This document shows positions 1 through 9,329 of a stretch of 57,252 nt of DNA, in pieces. Positions within the stretch are counted from its first letter, which is position 1. Each line of letters starts with the position of its first letter. This DNA comes from Marinobacter caseinilyticus. GTDB lineage: Bacteria > Pseudomonadota > Gammaproteobacteria > Pseudomonadales > Oleiphilaceae. The stretch is from the NCBI RefSeq assembly GCF_011074955.1, contig NZ_WUQJ01000029.1, positions 1 to 57,252 of the forward strand, given 5' to 3'. The translations under genes were made by a program, and so were the position numbers. A model generated the notes under the pieces. It searched no databases. It was not told the DNA's origin and saw only the letters and a list, made by a program, of their open reading frames with translations.

Positions 1-432
1 GTTATCAAATCGAATCCAAAATTCAACATACAACTGATCGTATCCTTGCGGTAAATACTTCAACATCATTGATTCGGAATTCCACCGCTTCCATCCGGGG
101 TCATGTGAATCCCGATAACTGACCATTGACTTGCCTTTTCCCCCACGTGCTTTATCGGCATTCGAACCAAGGATCTCAATTGTTTCATGCCTGTCTGGAT
201 GGCCGGTTGAAGGAGCCCAGGTTGGATCATGACGAATTGAATACCAACCATCAGGTATGTCGTGAGTCGCAGCACGTTGGGTGCCATCACTGCTGCCATT
301 CAGGACTGGCGTCCAATCTGGCTGATTATCAAAGTTATCCTGAAACAGAACCTCCGCCTGACTCCCTGTCGACGCTAAAACAATCGATATGGCCATTAGG
401 TATTTACCAATGTGACCCTTGAGAAATTTCAT
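1..432 (-). CDS. Secreted protein, possible polysaccharide lyase-like (5' part only)
   Basis: Reading the minus strand from the ATG at 430-432 gives an open frame of 144 codons that runs off the left edge, so only the N-terminal part is seen. It starts MKFLKGHIGKYLMAIS and continues with a short hydrophobic stretch ending in TGSQAEV, a good Sec signal peptide with cleavage near residue 26. The mature part is rich in Trp, Asp and Gly, with phrases such as NFDNQPDW, GGKGKSMVSYRD and LYVEFWIRFD. The last resembles the beta-sandwich of heparin-lyase-like or LamG-like polysaccharide-active proteins; that assignment is from memory of such folds and is weak. A GAAGGG Shine-Dalgarno lies about 9 bases before the ATG. 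It diverges from wecB and borders the EPS locus, so a role in trimming or releasing the polymer is a reasonable inference. Confidence 0.7.
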   Translation of the reverse strand, partial: MKFLKGHIGKYLMAISIVLASTGSQAEVLFQDNFDNQPDWTPVLNGSSDGTQRAATHDIPDGWYSIRHDPTWAPSTGHPDRHETIEILGSNADKARGGKGKSMVSYRDSHDPGWKRWNSESMMLKYLPQGYDQLYVEFWIRFDN

Positions 433-715
433 AACAACCACCCTTCACTTGATGAAGTTCAGATACTTGAGAATAAGACATCACGGGCATTACAGGTGTG
501 ACAGCATCACGCTTTTCAAGCAAACTTCTGTAAAAACAACAGTGTTTTTGTAACCTATCGTTTCAGTCTAGCATCTAATAAGAACACCGACACAGCGTGC
601 GATAGACCTAATTTTCCCCAAAAAACCTTCTATATCTTGTACAGTTATTAGCCCCTTTCTGGTAAAGTTTTGTAACAGACATTACTGGAACTGGCTCTCC
701 ACGGAAGGCAGTCAT
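433..715. other. Divergent intergenic region at left end of EPS locus
   Basis: About 280 bases separate the start of the secreted protein (minus) from wecB (plus). It is AT-richer than the genes. It holds TTTGTAAC at 547-554 and TTTGTAACAG at 669-678; the second is repeated in the other EPS divergent region at 27019-27028. I found no convincing -35/-10 pair and no sigma-54 -24/-12 box (one near match at 660-674 has wrong spacing). No small gene is supported. Confidence 0.5.
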
Positions 716-1852
716 ATGAGAGTGCTTACCATCTTCGGAACACGCCCAGAAGCCATCAAAATGGCCCCCCTGGCACTGAGGCTTGCAAGTGATCCACGAT
801 TTGAGGCCAGAGTTTGCGTCACGGCACAACACCGGGAAATGCTTGACCAGGTACTTGGCTTGTTTGGTCTCAAACCGGAATACGACCTGAACGTCATGAA
901 AGCGGGTCAAACTCTATCTGAGCTTACCGGCCGCATTCTCACCGGTGTTGAGGAGGTCATCCGTGATTTCCGTCCGGGTATTGTGCTGGTTCATGGCGAT
1001 ACATCCACAACATTCGCCACAAGCCTCGCCTCATACTACCAACAGGTTCCTGTCGGCCATGTGGAGGCGGGATTAAGAACTGGCAACCTATATTCTCCGT
1101 GGCCGGAAGAAGGGAACAGGAAGCTTACCGGCGCACTGGCCGCCCTGCATTTTTCGCCGACCCGTTCGTCCCGGGACAACCTGTTATCTGAGGGTATACC
1201 GGATAACAAGATTACTGTAACTGGGAATACGGTGATCGATGCCTTGTTGACAATAGCGAACCGAATTGACCGTGATGCCAGTCTTAACGCCGATCTGGCC
1301 CGGCAATTCGCTTTCCTTGATTCTGAAAAGCGCCTTATCTTGGTGACCGGCCACCGCAGGGAAAGTTTTGGTGGTGGATTTGAGCGTATTTGTGAATCGC
1401 TATCGCGTATTGCCTGCACTCATCCTGATTGCGAAATACTCTACCCCGTCCACCTAAACCCCAATGTTCAGGAACCCGTTCGGCGACGGCTGAACGGCCT
1501 GAAGAATATTCATTTGATCGAACCCCAGGATTATCTGCCGTTCGTCTATTTAATGAAGCGATCACATTTGATATTGACGGATTCCGGCGGCATCCAGGAA
1601 GAGGCACCCTCCCTTGGAAAGCCTGTTCTGGTGATGAGGGATACCACCGAGAGACCGGAAGCCGTCAATGCAGGCACGGTTCGCCTCGTTGGAACCGATG
1701 TTGCGGCAATTACGAGCTCGGTCAATGAATTACTGAATGATGAGTCGGCCTATCAACGGATGAGCCTTGCCCATAATCCCTATGGCGATGGCAAGGCTTG
1801 TGAGCGAATTCTGGAGTCTCTGGCAGCTTCGGACCTTAATGGAAATGCCTGA
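716..1852 (+). CDS. wecB: UDP-N-acetylglucosamine 2-epimerase (non-hydrolysing)
   Basis: Converts UDP-GlcNAc to UDP-ManNAc in the cytoplasm, the first step toward ManNAcA for envelope polysaccharides. The 378-residue length is normal. Family signatures are visible: GTRPEAIK at residues 8-15, [10 protein letters not shown] at 37-46, HGDTSTT at 93-99, [10 protein letters not shown] at 114-123, PEEGNRK at 130-136, and the UDP-binding [17 protein letters not shown] stretch followed by TERPEA near the C-terminus. ATG at 716 follows a GGAAGG ribosome site. wecC starts 26 bases downstream and a GT4 gene follows, so the three form a forward operon that diverges from the secreted protein at the left edge. 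The non-hydrolysing type fits glycan synthesis, not sialic acid salvage. Identification is secure. Confidence 0.96.
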   Translation: MRVLTIFGTRPEAIKMAPLALRLASDPRFEARVCVTAQHREMLDQVLGLFGLKPEYDLNVMKAGQTLSELTGRILTGVEEVIRDFRPGIVLVHGDTSTTFATSLASYYQQVPVGHVEAGLRTGNLYSPWPEEGNRKLTGALAALHFSPTRSSRDNLLSEGIPDNKITVTGNTVIDALLTIANRIDRDASLNADLARQFAFLDSEKRLILVTGHRRESFGGGFERICESLSRIACTHPDCEILYPVHLNPNVQEPVRRRLNGLKNIHLIEPQDYLPFVYLMKRSHLILTDSGGIQEEAPSLGKPVLVMRDTTERPEAVNAGTVRLVGTDVAAITSSVNELLNDESAYQRMSLAHNPYGDGKACERILESLAASDLNGNA

Positions 1853-1878
1853 ACCAAGTAGGATTAAGGATACAAGCT

Positions 1879-3144
1879 ATGGATGCACCATCAATTGTCG
1901 TCATGGGCCTGGGATACGTCGGACTGCCAACGGCTGCAATTTTCGCTTCGCGTCGAATGTCAGTGCTGGGCGTCGATGTGAATCAGTCGGCCGTAAACAC
2001 GATAAACCAGGGCAATATCCACATTGTTGAACCCTCGCTTGATATTGTCGTGAGAGCGGCCGTGACTGAGGGTTATCTTAAAGCCGCCACCCGACCGGAA
2101 GCCGCGGACGCTTTTTTGATTGCAGTGCCCACGCCCTTTAAGGGAAATAAAATTCCGGACCTGTCGTATGTTGAAACTGCCACGCGCTCCATCGCGAAGG
2201 TATTGCACGCCGGCAATCTTGTGGTATTGGAATCTACGTCACCCGTAGGAACGTCAGAGCGCGTATGCTCTTGGCTGGCAGAGGAACGGCCGGACCTGAC
2301 CTTTCCCCACAACCATGGCGAAAATTCAGATATTCGTGTTGCGCATTGCCCGGAACGGGTTCTCCCCGGGCACGTCATCCGAGAATTAGTTGAAAACGAT
2401 CGAGTCGTCGGAGGCATGACGCCTCGATGTGCCGAGGCCGCACTGACGCTTTACAAACTCGTTGTCCAGGGCGACTGCATCGTCACCACGGCTCGAACCG
2501 CGGAAATGGCGAAGCTCACTGAAAACAGCTTCCGCGATGTCAACATTGCCTTCGCCAATGAATTGTCATTGATCTGTGACCACCTTGAAATCAACGTATG
2601 GGAAATGATCGGCCTGGCAAACCGCCATCCCCGGGTCAACATACTATCGCCGGGCCCTGGCGTTGGCGGGCATTGCATTGCCGTTGATCCCTGGTTCATC
2701 GTAGACAGTGCTCCAGATCAATCCAGACTGATTCGGTTAGCCCGCGAAGTGAACGACTTCAAACCCGAGTGGGTGGTGGGCAAAGTCAGGCAAGCTGTCG
2801 ATAACTTGCATGCCGGCGACCCCTCGAAAACCAGACGTGATTTACGCGTTGCTTGTCTGGGTGTTGCTTTCAAACCAAATATTGATGACCTTCGGGAAAG
2901 CCCTGCTCTTAAGATTACCCAATCGATTGCCGAACTTGGGTGTCAGGTATTAGTCGTTGAGCCTAATGTCCGAAAATTACCCGATTCGCTCGTCGCCGAT
3001 AATATTCAGAAAGTGTCCGTCGAGGAAGCGATCGAAAAAGCCGATGTGATATGCGTTCTGGTCAAACACCGCCCGTTTGAGGAGTTTCGCGAGCGCATAG
3101 CCGCATTTCAGTACCTCATCGACACCGTTGGCCTGACCGGCTGA
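1879..3144 (+). CDS. wecC: UDP-N-acetyl-D-mannosamine dehydrogenase
   Basis: Oxidises UDP-ManNAc to UDP-ManNAcA with NAD, acting on the product of the gene before it. The 421-residue protein has the N-terminal Rossmann motif GLGYVGLPTA (10-19), the substrate-domain signature EMAKLTENSFRDVNIAFANE (209-228), the catalytic-cysteine loop GPGVGGHCIAVDP with Cys266, and the C-terminal UDP-binding part with GVAFKPNIDDLRESPAL. The pair wecB-wecC strongly argues that the polymer made by this locus contains a mannosaminuronic acid; related UDP-sugar dehydrogenases acting on UDP-GlcNAc are the main alternative, but the adjacent epimerase favours ManNAc. Start ATG is preceded by AAGGAT. Gene spacing to both neighbours is about 25 bases. 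Confidence 0.94.
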   Translation: MDAPSIVVMGLGYVGLPTAAIFASRRMSVLGVDVNQSAVNTINQGNIHIVEPSLDIVVRAAVTEGYLKAATRPEAADAFLIAVPTPFKGNKIPDLSYVETATRSIAKVLHAGNLVVLESTSPVGTSERVCSWLAEERPDLTFPHNHGENSDIRVAHCPERVLPGHVIRELVENDRVVGGMTPRCAEAALTLYKLVVQGDCIVTTARTAEMAKLTENSFRDVNIAFANELSLICDHLEINVWEMIGLANRHPRVNILSPGPGVGGHCIAVDPWFIVDSAPDQSRLIRLAREVNDFKPEWVVGKVRQAVDNLHAGDPSKTRRDLRVACLGVAFKPNIDDLRESPALKITQSIAELGCQVLVVEPNVRKLPDSLVADNIQKVSVEEAIEKADVICVLVKHRPFEEFRERIAAFQYLIDTVGLTG

Positions 3145-3169
3145 ATATGAGATTGCCAAAGGACAGACA

Positions 3170-4561
3170 ATGACGAACACCAAGGTAGATCTGCAGGGTA
3201 AAAAGGTGCTGTTCATTGCCTATTTTTACCCTCCAACCGAAAGCACGGGCGTGCCTGGAAGCATGCGTACCGTTAAGTTTGTGAGGAATCTTTCAAATGG
3301 CGAGTGTCATGTAATGACCTCAGCTCACTCGATACCCGAACGCGACAATGCCCTTAATCACCTATCGATACCGATCAATGGCGAACATGTCCACCGGGTT
3401 GCGAGCTGGGATATATTCAAGCTCCTGCTCTTTGTCCGTCAAAAGCTTCGCAATTTTTTTCAGCAAGGTAGCAATGGCGCCAAAAACTCGGGCACAAGTA
3501 AACCCGTCTTCAAACATACTCAATCGGAACATGGGTCGGTAAAATCCGGTTTTCAACGGTTAAAGGATTTCATCTATAACCTCTGCTACTTCCCGGATCA
3601 GGCTGGGCCATGGATTATTCCGGCCGTCTTAGCCGGTCGCAGGATTGTGCGCAAGCACAACATGGATATCATTTTTGCAACGGGGTCGCCATGGTCGGGA
3701 TTGATTACCGGCTACCTTATTAGCAAACTGACGGGCAAACCGTTCATCGCGGATTTCAGGGACCCCTGGATGAACAACCCGTTTCATCAATCCAAAGGCG
3801 CCCTGTTGGATCGCTGGGGCGCCAGTCTTGAGCGAAAGGTAGTGCAACACGCCAGCGCAGTGTCGCTGAACACCCCTCCTCTGATGGAGGAATTTTTAAC
3901 GCGCTACCCCCAACTGAAAAGCGACAAGTTTTTTATTATGCCGAATGGCTTTGACCCTGCCGATTTCGACAATCTGAAACCAGAACCGAGGTTGAACGAT
4001 GAAAACACCCTACTGCTGTGCCACGCGGGATTTTTGTACGGTGTAAGGGATCCGGAAGTTCTTCTTGAAGCCATTAAAGCCGCCAATCAACGGCTGTCCG
4101 GTTCTGGAAAACGTGTCGTTTTCCGGCAAATTGGCGATGTGCAGTTAAACTACGATATCCATGAACGCTATGCCGATTTAATTCACGACAGGTCACTCAT
4201 AATAGACGCTCCCCGCCCCTATCAGGAGTGCCTCTCCGCGCTCGCCGCCGCTGACGCCGTTGTCAACGTTCAACCCGCGACTCAAAGTCAAATACCGTCA
4301 AAACTTTACGATTACCTGGGCATTAACCGTCCAATTATTAACATCACGTCCCGAGACGGTGCCCTTGGTCAGCTAGTGACCGATAAGCAACTAGGCATTC
4401 TTGTAGGGTTTGATGAGGTTGCCGCTCTCACCGACATCCTTGTCGGTGAAGCGGACGCCAAAGCCAATCGAACATTTAGCGGTTACGAGAGTCGTGATGA
4501 GTTCAACATCCGGAGTATCTCGGGCATTCTTGCGGACAAACTCGTACGCTACTCGATCTAA
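3170..4561 (+). CDS. GT4-like glycosyltransferase
   Basis: A 463-residue GT-B fold transferase with no membrane segment. The N-terminal domain opens with KVLFIAYFYPPTESTGVPGS, the usual GT4 start with a glycine-rich loop. A middle segment has IIFATGSPWSGLITGYL and IADFRDPWMNNP, typical of group 1 transferases of capsule loci. The C-terminal nucleotide-sugar domain includes FIMPNGFDPADF and, near 380-400, PSKLYDYLGINRPIIN, where the usual acidic EX7E-like pair is not clear. It follows wecC by 25 bases with an AAAGGA ribosome site, so it may add ManNAcA or a neighbouring sugar to the lipid-linked repeat; acceptor and donor cannot be read from sequence. It ends 7 bases before the convergent lipoprotein gene. 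Confidence 0.85.
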   Translation: MTNTKVDLQGKKVLFIAYFYPPTESTGVPGSMRTVKFVRNLSNGECHVMTSAHSIPERDNALNHLSIPINGEHVHRVASWDIFKLLLFVRQKLRNFFQQGSNGAKNSGTSKPVFKHTQSEHGSVKSGFQRLKDFIYNLCYFPDQAGPWIIPAVLAGRRIVRKHNMDIIFATGSPWSGLITGYLISKLTGKPFIADFRDPWMNNPFHQSKGALLDRWGASLERKVVQHASAVSLNTPPLMEEFLTRYPQLKSDKFFIMPNGFDPADFDNLKPEPRLNDENTLLLCHAGFLYGVRDPEVLLEAIKAANQRLSGSGKRVVFRQIGDVQLNYDIHERYADLIHDRSLIIDAPRPYQECLSALAAADAVVNVQPATQSQIPSKLYDYLGINRPIINITSRDGALGQLVTDKQLGILVGFDEVAALTDILVGEADAKANRTFSGYESRDEFNIRSISGILADKLVRYSI

Positions 4562-4568
4562 TCTTTAA

Positions 4569-6590
4569 TTACTCCACGACCGTATTGACCACCACCGACG
4601 GCGCACTTTCTTGGTCAGCAGTGTCCCTGGTAATAATGTAAAAATACCAGGTGCCTGAGCCAAGCCCCTCAAAGGTGTAGGAAGTGACATCTCCTGGCAC
4701 GGTCACTGCCTGACTCAGTTTACTTGGGTCAGCGCTTTGACCATAACGAATTACATAAGCGGTAATTTCACTCAGAGAGATTGAGCTGCCATCCGTGCGC
4801 TTACCGGGTGCCGTCCATGTAATTGTCGCCGAGTTAACGGTCGGTGTTGGTTCGGGTTCTGGCGCCGGCTCAGTTGTGCCACCATCACTGATACTTCCCG
4901 TGTCAGCCGTCGTCACCGGCTCCAGAGTCCAGGGATTCAAGTCCGACTGGTACGCATCCAAGCTGGTGACACCCTGTTGGTTATAAACCGTTGACGCATC
5001 AGACTCCCACGCATTTGTACCATTCCGCATTTCCCATACATCGGGAATCCCGTCGTCGTCAGTGTCCGCCGAGATTGTTGTATCTATTGGAACGGTGAAA
5101 TAAACCGATTCAGGGCTGACCGTTGACCCCGAAGTTCGATCGACGAGGGTCAATGATACGCGTGCAGCACCATAACCTTCGTTATACTCCACGGTCAGGT
5201 TGTATTCCGTATCTGCAGCCAACCTTACTGTTTCAGAATAGGTCCGGGAGGTCGGACCGGCCCAAGCATCAAGCACCAGAGTGCCATCCAGGTAGATCCG
5301 AACACCATCGTCTCGTAGGACCCGGAACTCAAAATCGCGCTCGCCGCTATTATGTGGAGGTAGTAATTTAGCAAACCAGCGAACACTGAAGCTGTCGTCG
5401 GGAACGCCATTCACGGGCGAACTGCCGCCCCAGTCCGATGTGACGTCGGTTTCCTGGCGAGAACTGACGTACCGCTCAAAGTTCCGCCCACTAAAATACT
5501 GTGCAATAAGCCCGGGCACCCTCTCAGCCAACAGTTCAGGTTCTGGCTCGGGTGCGACTTCGGGTTGATCATTTGGATCCGTAAGATCTGAACTGGCCTG
5601 GTATTCCTCCAGATTACTGAAGCCATCGCCGTCTTGGTCCAGGGACGCATCGGAAGCATCCAGAGGATCCAGTTTAAAGGCAAACTCGACGCCATCAGGG
5701 ATTCCATCGGCATCCGTGTCGGCCTGGGTTGTATCCGTACCCAGAAAATATTCATCGGTTGCCGTCAGTAAATCACTGTCTGTATCCGACCGCGCATCAT
5801 TTTCATCGGCAGGGTCAAGTCCTGCCTGTACTTCCCAGTTGTCGTACAGCCCATCCCGGTCCTCATCCAGTGGCGGATATACTGAGCTGAACTTGAGATC
5901 CTGCGCCCCGTCAAAGAAACCTACTCTGTAACCCCGAACATATCCCTCAACCGCCAGTTCATCCTCAGGGTAAATCTCGCTCGATTTCGCCACTGAATAT
6001 AGGTATTGCCCGTCAACAACCGATTGGCCAAAACCTGGACCTTCCCAGGCAACACTGAAGTGGTCTCCACCAATGCCTTCTTTGTTGATAATTTCAAAGA
6101 AATAGCGCTTTCCTGCCTGCAAATTTATAAGGCCAGACGTCTGAGAACTGAACTTTCCGTATTCACCGCTGCCGCTGTAGGACGGCACTGACGCAATTAC
6201 TTTTGCATTCCCGGCGGATTGATCCGTACTCAATAGAAACCGGGTTTCATCATCGCCCGAAACAAAAAAGCGATAACTGCCATCAGCAGGTGCTTGAAGG
6301 TACCCTCTGACAAGGCTTCCGTAGTTATCGCCGCGATTGCCAGCCCTTTCAAGCCGGGTTAGTTGCTCGACCACATCAGGGTTGTCTGGATACCGCGCAA
6401 GCCCTGTCATGTCACTGACATTGGTGCCTTCAATATCATCAAAGTAACGAACATCAACAATGCCTTGCTCGCTTTCGTCAGGCAATGCAGCAGGCGGTGG
6501 GAGTGTATCGATATCACGGACAGACCAGGATTGGCAACCAGACAGCAAAATACCAGACATAAAAAAGAAGGCTAACTTTCCTTTTGTCAT
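4569..6590 (-). CDS. Surface lipoprotein with two PA14 domains, TSP3 repeats and FN3
   Basis: A 673-residue predicted lipoprotein: basic N-terminus, hydrophobic core and lipobox LLSGC with Cys19. Residues about 42-200 form a first PA14 domain (VRYFDDIEG, then DGSYRFFVSGDDETRFLL). Residues about 240-345 hold calcium-binding thrombospondin type 3 repeats (DEDRDGLYDNWE, DTDADGIPDGVE, DQDGDGFSNLEEYQ). A second PA14 domain follows at about 358-510 (LIAQYFSG, then FRVLRDDGVRIYLDG), then another TSP3 unit (DTDDDGIPDVWE near 517), a Pro/Thr linker and a fibronectin III-like domain from about 585. PA14 domains commonly bind carbohydrate. It is the last gene of the minus-strand EPS array, 126 bases after the flippase gene. 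It could tether polymer to the cell or act as an adhesin; no enzyme motif is seen. Confidence 0.85.
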   Translation of the reverse strand: MTKGKLAFFFMSGILLSGCQSWSVRDIDTLPPPAALPDESEQGIVDVRYFDDIEGTNVSDMTGLARYPDNPDVVEQLTRLERAGNRGDNYGSLVRGYLQAPADGSYRFFVSGDDETRFLLSTDQSAGNAKVIASVPSYSGSGEYGKFSSQTSGLINLQAGKRYFFEIINKEGIGGDHFSVAWEGPGFGQSVVDGQYLYSVAKSSEIYPEDELAVEGYVRGYRVGFFDGAQDLKFSSVYPPLDEDRDGLYDNWEVQAGLDPADENDARSDTDSDLLTATDEYFLGTDTTQADTDADGIPDGVEFAFKLDPLDASDASLDQDGDGFSNLEEYQASSDLTDPNDQPEVAPEPEPELLAERVPGLIAQYFSGRNFERYVSSRQETDVTSDWGGSSPVNGVPDDSFSVRWFAKLLPPHNSGERDFEFRVLRDDGVRIYLDGTLVLDAWAGPTSRTYSETVRLAADTEYNLTVEYNEGYGAARVSLTLVDRTSGSTVSPESVYFTVPIDTTISADTDDDGIPDVWEMRNGTNAWESDASTVYNQQGVTSLDAYQSDLNPWTLEPVTTADTGSISDGGTTEPAPEPEPTPTVNSATITWTAPGKRTDGSSISLSEITAYVIRYGQSADPSKLSQAVTVPGDVTSYTFEGLGSGTWYFYIITRDTADQESAPSVVVNTVVE

Positions 6591-6655
6591 AGTAGACTCC
6601 GGAACGATAGGTAAGCATTGATTGAAGCCTTTAAAGTATCGTCTCCGCTACGCCG

Positions 6656-6689
6656 TATTGCCATCTCATCGATGTACCGTTTGGCAATA
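6656..6689. repeat. Inverted repeat TATTGCCA / TGGCAATA before lipoprotein gene
   Basis: Perfect 8-base arms at 6656-6663 and 6682-6689 with an 18-base spacer lie in the 126-base gap between the flippase gene and the lipoprotein gene. There is no T tract in the minus direction, so a terminator is not supported. An operator for separate control of the lipoprotein, or a transcript hairpin, are possibilities. The repeat is real; its function is unknown. Confidence 0.4.
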
Positions 6690-6716
6690 AAAATCCAACC
6701 GAAAGAGATCCCCGAT

Positions 6717-8174
6717 CTAACTCCCGACTCCCGAGAATCGTTTGCCACACCATTTTACAAAGTGGTCGACCTCCGATCTTAGCGGGTGGCGTACCGCAAA
6801 AATGGTGGCCAACCAAATAATTGGCAGGATAACAACAACCGCCCAAAAACCGTTTGAGACGCCTGTCAAGGCACTGGGCCCATAGACGTAAATCAACCAG
6901 GCAGAACCCCAACACAAAAATGTAATAACGCCATTGCTGAACCAGGCTCTCAACATCAATAAAGGCTGCAATCCTAAATAGTGGGTCAGTAACCAGGTTG
7001 TCGCCGCCAAATCTATAAAGCCGACAATCGTGAATGTGCGAGCAACCTGAAGCAATCCATAAGGAAAAGCCAGAATGATGCCCGCAAAATAAAGCGCAAA
7101 CATCGTGCCCTCTTTCAACACCATCAGCTTTTCCTCGCCTCTAGCAACGAGTAGATCACTTGAAAACCAATGCACTGAACGGAACATGGCCCAAAATGCG
7201 ATTAGCGTGGCATAGGGCGCGGCGTCATCCCATTGGTCGCCGAAAAACAGGCGAATAGCCGGCAGGCTGACAACACTGGCAACGGCCAGAATCGGCCAGA
7301 TCAAGCCCCCGAGCAGCACACTGGCGCCAATGTACGCATCATTGACATCCTTGCCTGAACGCTGGACATCGGCGAGATAAGGCAGGACAACCGGCTTCAC
7401 GCCCATCATCAGGGTTTGTGACACAAACTCGATAAAACCGAGGCCCCGGGAAAACATGCCAACCTGAGCGGTGGTGCCCATTTTGCCGATAATCATGTCC
7501 GGTGCTGTAACAACACCGCGGCGGAAAAAACCGGCCAGTGAATTGTAAATACCAAACCGTGCGATTGGACGAAGATTTCTGAATGAGGGTGCCCAGGGCA
7601 TCCCTTTGGGTCGGAAGAAGTAGATGAGAAAGAATTCTACTATCACGGCTAATGTATAGCCCCACGCCAGCGAATAAAAACTATACCCCAGCAAGATCAG
7701 GCTGATGGTCGACACTAAATTGGTCAATGCAGTAAAAATTCGAACAACAAACAGATCGCGAAATAAAAACTCCCGCGTGAGTAGCGCGGTGGGTATGCTA
7801 ATAAGCGGGGCGAGAAAGAAGCTGATCGACAAAATTCTGAAGATCACAACAATAGGTTCAAGTCCGTAGAGCTCGGAGACCGCTGGTGCAACAGCCCAGA
7901 TGCCCAGCCCCATCCCCCACGAGATGAGGACCGTCAGTCCTGTTGCTGACCGAATTTTTTCGTGAGAAAGTTCCTTCTCACGGACCAGATACATTCCCGC
8001 TCCCAATAGCCGAAACTCACTCATGACCATCACGATGGCACTGGCAATCGCAAACGTACCGATCTCATCTGGCGTCAACAATCGGGCTACGATCATTGTG
8101 GACAGTAGCCCAATCAGCACGGCGCTGTAACGAGTCGCCGAAGAAAACAGGATGGCCTGGCGTACCTTTGACAT
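6717..8174 (-). CDS. Wzx-type polysaccharide flippase (MATE/MOP superfamily)
   Basis: A roughly 485-residue integral membrane protein with about 12-14 hydrophobic segments. The beginning, ATRYSAVLIGLLSTMIVARLL followed by TPDEIGTFAIA, is the classic start of PST-family oligosaccharide-lipid flippases. It should move undecaprenyl-linked repeat units across the inner membrane for Wzy-dependent assembly. I chose ATG at 8174; it lies two bases after the TGA of the preceding transferase, while the longer reading begins with TTG at 8186 inside that gene. The EPS array also contains a Wzy-like polymerase, Wzz and Wza, so a complete Wzx/Wzy route is present. The last hydrophobic segments and the basic C-terminus look intact. 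Confidence 0.9.
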   Translation of the reverse strand: MSKVRQAILFSSATRYSAVLIGLLSTMIVARLLTPDEIGTFAIASAIVMVMSEFRLLGAGMYLVREKELSHEKIRSATGLTVLISWGMGLGIWAVAPAVSELYGLEPIVVIFRILSISFFLAPLISIPTALLTREFLFRDLFVVRIFTALTNLVSTISLILLGYSFYSLAWGYTLAVIVEFFLIYFFRPKGMPWAPSFRNLRPIARFGIYNSLAGFFRRGVVTAPDMIIGKMGTTAQVGMFSRGLGFIEFVSQTLMMGVKPVVLPYLADVQRSGKDVNDAYIGASVLLGGLIWPILAVASVVSLPAIRLFFGDQWDDAAPYATLIAFWAMFRSVHWFSSDLLVARGEEKLMVLKEGTMFALYFAGIILAFPYGLLQVARTFTIVGFIDLAATTWLLTHYLGLQPLLMLRAWFSNGVITFLCWGSAWLIYVYGPSALTGVSNGFWAVVVILPIIWLATIFAVRHPLRSEVDHFVKWCGKRFSGVGS

Positions 8175-8176
8175 AG

Positions 8177-9310
8177 TCAGTCCCAACCGCCCAGGATTTG
8201 TCTGTAAATTTTCAAATAGTGCCCAGCCATAACCGTCGCGCTAAAACGCTCGCTGAATCGGACACGACTGTTGCGGGCCAACGTCTCCCGCAACTCAGCA
8301 TCCTTGTAAATTCGGGCCATCGCCTCGGCAAATTCAGCATCGTCATCGCTTTGTACGAGTAAGCCGGTTTCACCATGAATGACGATTTCCGGGTTACCGC
8401 CGACGGTGGTGGCAACCGCTGGAATTCCGAGACTCATGGCTTCAAGCAACGTCATTGAGGTGCCCTCGGTATAAGACGACAACAGAAACGTATCCATTAT
8501 GGCAAGGTAACCGGATGGTTGGTCGATGAAACCAGTGAACAGCACTCTCTCAGAACAGCCAGTAGACTGAGCTTGGCGCTCTAGCTCTTCGCGTTCGGGG
8601 CCATCGCCGACCATTAACAGGTACGAGTTGGGGCAATACTTGAGAAATCGCGCGAATGCCCGAAGCATCATCTTCTGATTTTTGACACTATCGAGCCGGG
8701 AAACAGTGCCCACAAGGTAGGCGTTGACAGGGATACCCAGATGTTTTCGCGTTTTTGCTTCCGTCTCCGGATCACTCACCAGTGACCCAATACCGTTGTA
8801 AATCACCTGAATTCGCCAGGCCGGCATGAACTCATAGCGTGCTAGAGCCGTTCTCGTTGCCTTTGAAATGGCAACGATTGACGGTGTCGCCATGGCCAGA
8901 ACCCAATTGATCACCGACGCTTTTATGCGATAACGATCTGGGTGAAACCGGCCATGTTCCGTAAATACAGTTTTGGCATTGGTCCCAAATGCCGCCAAAC
9001 GTCCATAGATGAAGGGTGAATATTGATGACAATGCACAATATCAAAACCACCGTCCCGGATCATTTCGCGAATGGAGCGGACCAGTTTCCGATCGAACCC
9101 CGGGGACCGCTTAAGGGCTGACACTTCAATACCGTCTTTTTGCATCAGTTGCCCAAGCGCGCCAACGGATCCGTCAATACAGACTACACAGCTTAATGCT
9201 TCGGTTTCGGGTATCTGATGTACCAATTGCCGAATGACCTGCTCGGTACCGCCAATTCCCATATTGAAGGTGATGTGTAATATTTTGATCTGTTTTTGTG
9301 CCTGATCCAT
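8177..9310 (-). CDS. GT4 glycosyltransferase (XrtA-locus type)
   Basis: A 377-residue GT-B transferase. The N-terminus IKILHITFNMGIGGTEQVIR has the GGTE nucleotide-proximal loop of GT4 proteins; a central FTEHGRFHPDRYRIK segment and the C-terminal LSSYTEGTSMTLLEAMSLGIPAV hold the EX7E catalytic/donor motif (E of TEG to E of LEAM). It resembles glycosyltransferases seen with exosortase A loci. I start it at ATG 9310 because GGAG lies 4-8 bases upstream; a longer reading begins at 9379 inside the transglutaminase-like gene and has no ribosome site. It sits 19 bases after that gene and 2 bases before the flippase gene. The sugar it transfers cannot be read. Confidence 0.88.
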   Translation of the reverse strand: MDQAQKQIKILHITFNMGIGGTEQVIRQLVHQIPETEALSCVVCIDGSVGALGQLMQKDGIEVSALKRSPGFDRKLVRSIREMIRDGGFDIVHCHQYSPFIYGRLAAFGTNAKTVFTEHGRFHPDRYRIKASVINWVLAMATPSIVAISKATRTALARYEFMPAWRIQVIYNGIGSLVSDPETEAKTRKHLGIPVNAYLVGTVSRLDSVKNQKMMLRAFARFLKYCPNSYLLMVGDGPEREELERQAQSTGCSERVLFTGFIDQPSGYLAIMDTFLLSSYTEGTSMTLLEAMSLGIPAVATTVGGNPEIVIHGETGLLVQSDDDAEFAEAMARIYKDAELRETLARNSRVRFSERFSATVMAGHYLKIYRQILGGWD

Positions 9311-9329
9311 GGTGCTCCAATTCCTTGTT

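Noticed and set aside
660..674. A sigma-54-like box before wecB (TGGTAA...TTGTA)
   Set aside because: The distance between the GG and the GT/GC is one base short and the -24 hexamer is poor.
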